NCBI RefSeq assembly: GCF_024679095.1
Contig: NC_066509.1
Location: forward strand, 14,625,445 to 14,689,444
Source of the DNA: Eriocheir sinensis
Lineage: Eukaryota > Arthropoda > Malacostraca > Decapoda > Varunidae
Direction: 5' to 3'
DNA length: 64,000 nucleotides
Shown here piece after piece: positions 60,717-64,000 of this stretch. Numbering within the stretch: the first letter of the stretch is position 1; every line of letters begins with the position of its first letter. The notes below the pieces were generated by a model. It saw nothing but the letters and a program-made list of their open reading frames with translations. It did not search any database and was not told the origin of the DNA. The translations under genes and the position numbers were made by a program.

Positions 60717-60797
60717 ATAAAACTATCTCTGGAAAAATGGTCAAAATTCCTACGAAAGCCTTGTCATACATGTGTGCTCGAGCGCCGATATGTTATG
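59724..60797. mobile_element. Foldback element B with TG-compound array in right arm
   Basis: Left arm from TTAAACATTTCGACGCCCAA (59724). The centre near 59940 is palindromic: TCTTTAGAAATCGTTGATGTAAGAGAG versus its inverse at about 59965-59995 (given here only as positions and key word GATGTAAGAGAG). The right arm ends with AAGCCTTGTCATAC and GAGCGCCGATATGTTA at about 60797. The right arm is interrupted by poly-T/TTTA sequence, unique sequence and the TG-compound array. Confidence 0.65.
60178..60716 (+). repeat. Compound (TG)n array with 36-bp spacer units
   Basis: TG tracts of variable length alternate with a spacer beginning TATGACCAAACTTACACACA and ending TTCAGTGGATTG. Five near-identical spacers (about 60227, 60284, 60491, 60581, 60629) and two variants (about 60391, 60449). 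Confidence 0.9.
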
Positions 60798-61119
60798 CCC
60801 CATAGTGTCTCGCCACCTACATGTGCTTGGACGAACCCTGCTTGGCCCATCATCCCGTCCGTTTATGAACACTTTATTATGGTTTTCTCCATTTCACGTT
60901 ATTGGAGTGGTGCTTAAGCCTTTTTTTTCTCCCTTGGCTGCCACCTCGTGTGTAAAGTCATACACGGAACTGTGGACCCAACAAGAGATTACTTTCGTGA
61001 GGGTCGTCTCCGTTTCACATTATTGGAACTGTGCTTCTGTGTGCTTTCATAGTTTTTTTTTTTTACTTGATTGCCTCCTCATGTAAAAAGTCATGCATGG
61101 AACTGTGGAACTTACAAGG

Positions 61120-61400
61120 GGGCTACTTAAGTGAGGAACGGAGCGGTGCAACAGAATAGGAATTAAATTAGTGACGCACGGAACGGTGGAACAGGCCAGG
61201 AATTACATTAATCAGGCACGGAACGACGTAACAGGGCAGGCATTACATTAGTCAGGCACGGAATAATGGAACTAACTAAAAATTACTTAAGTGAGACTCG
61301 GAACGATGGAGCAGAACAGAAATTACATTAGTGAGGCACGGAACGGTGAAACAAGCCAGGAATCGAGACAGTCAAGTATGGAACAGTTTAACCAGTGAAG
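61120..61400 (+). repeat. ~40-bp minisatellite
   Basis: Units based on AGGAATTACATTAGTGAGGC and ACGGAACGGTGGAACAGG recur at about 61157, 61198, 61238, 61277, 61317 and 61358. Confidence 0.85.
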
Positions 61401-61716
61401 GAATAACACAACGAAAATAATTCAAACCTTCAAATCAAGAAAGAAATAATTTGAAGCCTGCAAGCATTGCGCACAGAATATTAAAACGGATGGAGGACAA
61501 GCAGTGAAGCGATTCCAGTGAGAGAGCGAACGAATAATACAGGAAATGATGAAAATGAAAAAAATAAATCCAGCCTTAGTGAAGCAAGAGATAGTGACGA
61601 GGGAGTTAATAAGGAAAGGGGTGTGAAGTATGAAGTGACAGAAAGGAAAATTGCGTTGCTACTGTGGTGTGTGTGTTGGTCGGGGGGGAGTGAGGTGGGC
61701 GTACCGAGCTCTCTTT

Positions 61717-61830
61717 CGGCCACCTCTTTGGATTCTTTTTGGGAGTAGCGAGTAGCGGGCTTTTTTTTATTATTGTTTTTTTTTTGTGTGTGCCCTTGAG
61801 CTGTCTCCTTTGTTGTAAAAAAAAAAAAAC
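61717..61830 (+). mobile_element. LINE 3' tail repeat
   Basis: TTTCGGCCACCTCTTTGGAT, AGCGGGC plus poly-T, then GCCCTTGAGCTGTCTCCTTT and GTTGT ending in A. This is the inverse of the tail at 52540-52680, in plus orientation with a terminal poly(A). Confidence 0.75.
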
Positions 61831-61849
61831 ATTAAACTTTTCTGGGCCC

Positions 61850-62035
61850 AGGCACGCGTATTCGACAAGGCTTTCGTCGGAGTTGTGGGCAGTTCCGGGG
61901 GTAATTTTATGACGCTGGTGGTAGTATGACAAATTTTCTGCACCATGAACGTATAAATAAACGTTCATGGGGAGGCGTTTAACCTTTTTTTTGGACTTCA
62001 GAAGTGATTGATGTAAGAGAAGGAAGCGTCTAAGA
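61850..62035 (+). repeat. Solo arm of the foldback family
   Basis: Ordered words AGGCACGCG, CGACAAGGCTTTCGTCGGAG, GGGGGTAATTTTATGACGCT, GTAGTATGACAAATTTTCTG and GATTGATGTAAGAGA match the left arm of elements A and B. Confidence 0.75.
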
Positions 62036-62039
62036 TTAA

Positions 62040-62044
62040 CGACG

Positions 62045-62128
<84 letters not shown>
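62040..62128. repeat. (TG)n and (GA)n
   Basis: TG array followed by a GA array. Confidence 0.95.
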
Positions 62129-62133
<5 letters not shown>

Positions 62134-62499
62134 GAACTGACGAAAACTGTGAACTATAAAAATCAGCGAGCCGTCAAACTGAAACGAGTGTAAGTAACAT
62201 AGGAACCAATTGACCGCGAAACCTTACCGAGTGAATATTTACAAAGAAAAAAGTTGAAGAAATAGAAATAATACGAACACCAAGAGCGGATATCAGATAA
62301 ACACACAAAGCTGAGAGGACGTTGCGCACACAGACTCGCTTTGTTCAGTGTTTTTTTTCCGGAAAGGCTAATCTATATTTTTTTCTTTGATCGTATGTTT
62401 TCTTCTAGCTATTTTTGTCCCGCCTTTCTGCTGCAGGACTTCCTTTCTCTCTCCTTTCATGGGGCGACAGCTGCTTGTGACGTCCTTTTCTGCCTCGCT

Positions 62500-63060
62500 C
62501 TCCCTCCCACTCCCCTCTGTGTCCAACGTCCCTCCCGACCACCCTCCCCTCACCTCCCCTCCCCACCATGTTGTAAACCTTTCCCTTTCTCCCCTCCCTC
62601 TCACTCCCCTCTATGCCCAACGTCCCTCCCCACCACCCTCCCCTCACCTCCCCTCCCCACCACCCTCACCTCCCCTCCCCCCATGTTGTAAACCTTTCCC
62701 TTTCTCCCTCTTCACTTCATAACATTCTTTCCCATCATCTTCTCCTTCACCCTCCCCTTCCTTCTTCACCCTCTTCCCCATCTTAACACTCCCATTACTT
62801 CTTCACCCTCTTCCCCATCTTCACCCGACCCTTCCTACTTCACACTCTCTTCCCCATCTTCACCCTCCCCTTCCTTCTTCACCCTCTTCCCCATCTTCAC
62901 CCTCCCCTTCCTTCTTCACCCTCTTCCCCATCTTCACCCTCCCCTTCCTTCTTCACCCTCTTCCCCATCTTCACCCCATGTTCCCGCCACTCCTTACCCC
63001 TTAACTTCTCTTGTTTCATGCTCCCTTCCCTTCCCTCACCCCAACTCCCTCCCGTCTCTC
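62500..63060. repeat. Pyrimidine-rich minisatellites
   Basis: CCATGTTGTAAACCTTTCCC occurs twice (about 62566 and 62682) in a ~117-bp duplication. CTTCTTCACCCTCTTCCCCA then recurs about every 30-60 bases from 62760 to 62975. Confidence 0.8.
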
Positions 63061-63077
63061 TACACTGTCTCCCTTAA

Positions 63078-63330
63078 GGGGCTATTACACTGGGCAAATT
63101 TTCCGTGGATTTTCAGTCAAACCACGATTTCCGCTGGCGTGGTTCTCATATTTCCGTGGTTTTCTGGCTTGTCCATGATCTTCCAAAACTACGGTAGATT
63201 TCACCAAAGGACGACGGTATTACTCACCATCATCATCATCAGCAATAACAAGAAACAACTGAGAACCACGCTAGCGGAAATCGTGGTTTGACTGAAGATC
63301 CACGAAAAATTTGCCCAGTGTAACAGCCCC
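63078..63330. mobile_element. 253-bp MITE with 71-bp TIRs
   Basis: Left arm 63078-63148 (GGGGCTATTACACTGGGCAA...) and right arm 63260-63330 are inverse copies with four mismatches. Flanks are TTAA (63074-63077) and TTTA (63331-63334), suggesting a decayed TTAA duplication. The short centre holds an ATC microsatellite and no coding sequence. Confidence 0.88.
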
Positions 63331-63334
63331 TTTA

Positions 63335-63790
63335 CTCACCTCAACCTCCCCTCCTTCTTTACCCTCTTCCCCATGTCAACCCCACGTGTCCTCCACCCTC
63401 TACCCCTTAATTAACCTCTCTTCCTTCATACTCCCTTCGCTTACCTCAACTCCTTTTTATTACCCCTTACTTCCTTCCCACAACCCAACCCCACACTCCC
63501 ACCTTCCCCTCTCTCCCCTCAGGCCACGTCCCTTTCAACTCTTTCCCCACCATCCCTCAGTCCTCCCCACAACCTCTGACTCATCCCCACCCGCGGCAGA
63601 CCAGCAGAGCAACAGGACTTCAGTAGCAGGAGAGTGAGGACTTCACGGGTGTGTTTCTATTTATGTTCCGTGCCGCGTCTTGCTTGGTCGATACCTCTGT
63701 AGCTATGTAACACGACAGCTCCATACTGACGGGCCCGCGTTACCGCCTCGTCCTTGTTTCTTTTCCCGTCCCTCCGTGTCTCCGGTTGAC
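63335..63790. other. No recognised gene
   Basis: C/T-rich to 63600, then mixed sequence; open frames are compositional. Confidence 0.4.
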
Positions 63791-63792
63791 TC

Positions 63793-64000
63793 TGCACCAC
63801 TACCATCATCACCGCCATCACCACTACCATCATCACCACCATCACCACTACCATCATCACCGCCATCACCACTACCATCATCACCGCCATCACCACTACC
63901 ATCATCACCACCATCACCACTACCATCATCACCACCATCACCACTACCATCATCACCACCATCACCACTACCATCATCACCGCCATCACCACTACCATCA
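63793..64000. repeat. 24-bp minisatellite (CACCACTACCATCATCACCG)
   Basis: Units of 24 bases built from CACCACTACCATCATCACC(A/G)CCAT, almost perfect, running off the window end. Confidence 0.95.

Noticed and set aside
63657..63998. Met-Val repeat frame on the minus strand
   Set aside because: 24-bp minisatellite read in one frame.

Overview
The window is eukaryotic, non-coding and extremely rich in repeats. It combines very long dinucleotide and trinucleotide arrays (TA, TG, TC, GA, CA, ATT) with decayed arthropod-type transposons: Tc1, piggyBac, hAT and Tigger-like elements, and CR1/Jockey and RTE LINEs. This is most consistent with a crustacean, probably decapod, genome. That assignment is an inference from repeat character; no host gene allows a species call. 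I found no intact host protein-coding gene. Almost every long open frame lies in a tandem repeat or opposite a transposon remnant.

Layout, first half (1-31 kb, AT-rich). A broken Tc1 transposase lies at 0.7-1.5 kb, followed by two LINE reverse-transcriptase (RT) scraps (1.55-2.07 kb). A 1.47 kb segment is bounded by 29-bp perfect inverted repeats (2.35-3.82 kb). Next come a 611-bp piggyBac-type MITE with exact TTAA target sites (5.6-6.2 kb), a LINE 3' end (6.9-7.6 kb) and a Tigger-like MITE with TA target sites (7.93-8.57 kb). After a long quiet stretch there is a decayed RTE LINE (14.6-17.3 kb). A nearly full-length but dead piggyBac element (19.7-22.2 kb) has 20-bp palindromes at both ends. 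A 917-bp TIR element follows (22.6-23.5 kb). A CR1/Jockey-like LINE (23.9-29.3 kb) is split by a 2.8-kb non-autonomous piggyBac element that carries ~290-bp internal tandem repeats. Removing that insert together with one TTAA rejoins the LINE reading frame.

Layout, second half (31-64 kb, higher GC and microsatellite-dense). A CpG-rich stretch (31.7-32.7 kb) ends in a splice-donor-like site and is the best candidate for a host first exon. Two hAT MITEs show 8-bp target duplications, and one holds a nested poly(A) retroposon. A 206-bp foldback element (40.0 kb), an antisense LINE with an internal deletion (40.4-41.1 kb) and an 836-bp TIR element enclosing a minisatellite (42.1-42.9 kb) follow. 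At 47-50 kb more than a dozen microsatellites surround one tRNA-like sequence. A second copy of the satellite-bearing piggyBac element is at 50.5-51.9 kb. LINE 3' ends lie next to a 1.8-kb 24-bp minisatellite (53.2-55.6 kb). At 58-61 kb two TTAA-bordered foldback elements each have a right arm interrupted by a repeat array. A 253-bp TIR element (63.1 kb) and a 24-bp minisatellite close the window.

Nothing here works as a pathway. The window records successive nested insertions. The most interesting observations are the satellite-bearing piggyBac family, whose copies keep a transposase-like N-terminal relic, and the foldback family with tandem arrays in its arms.
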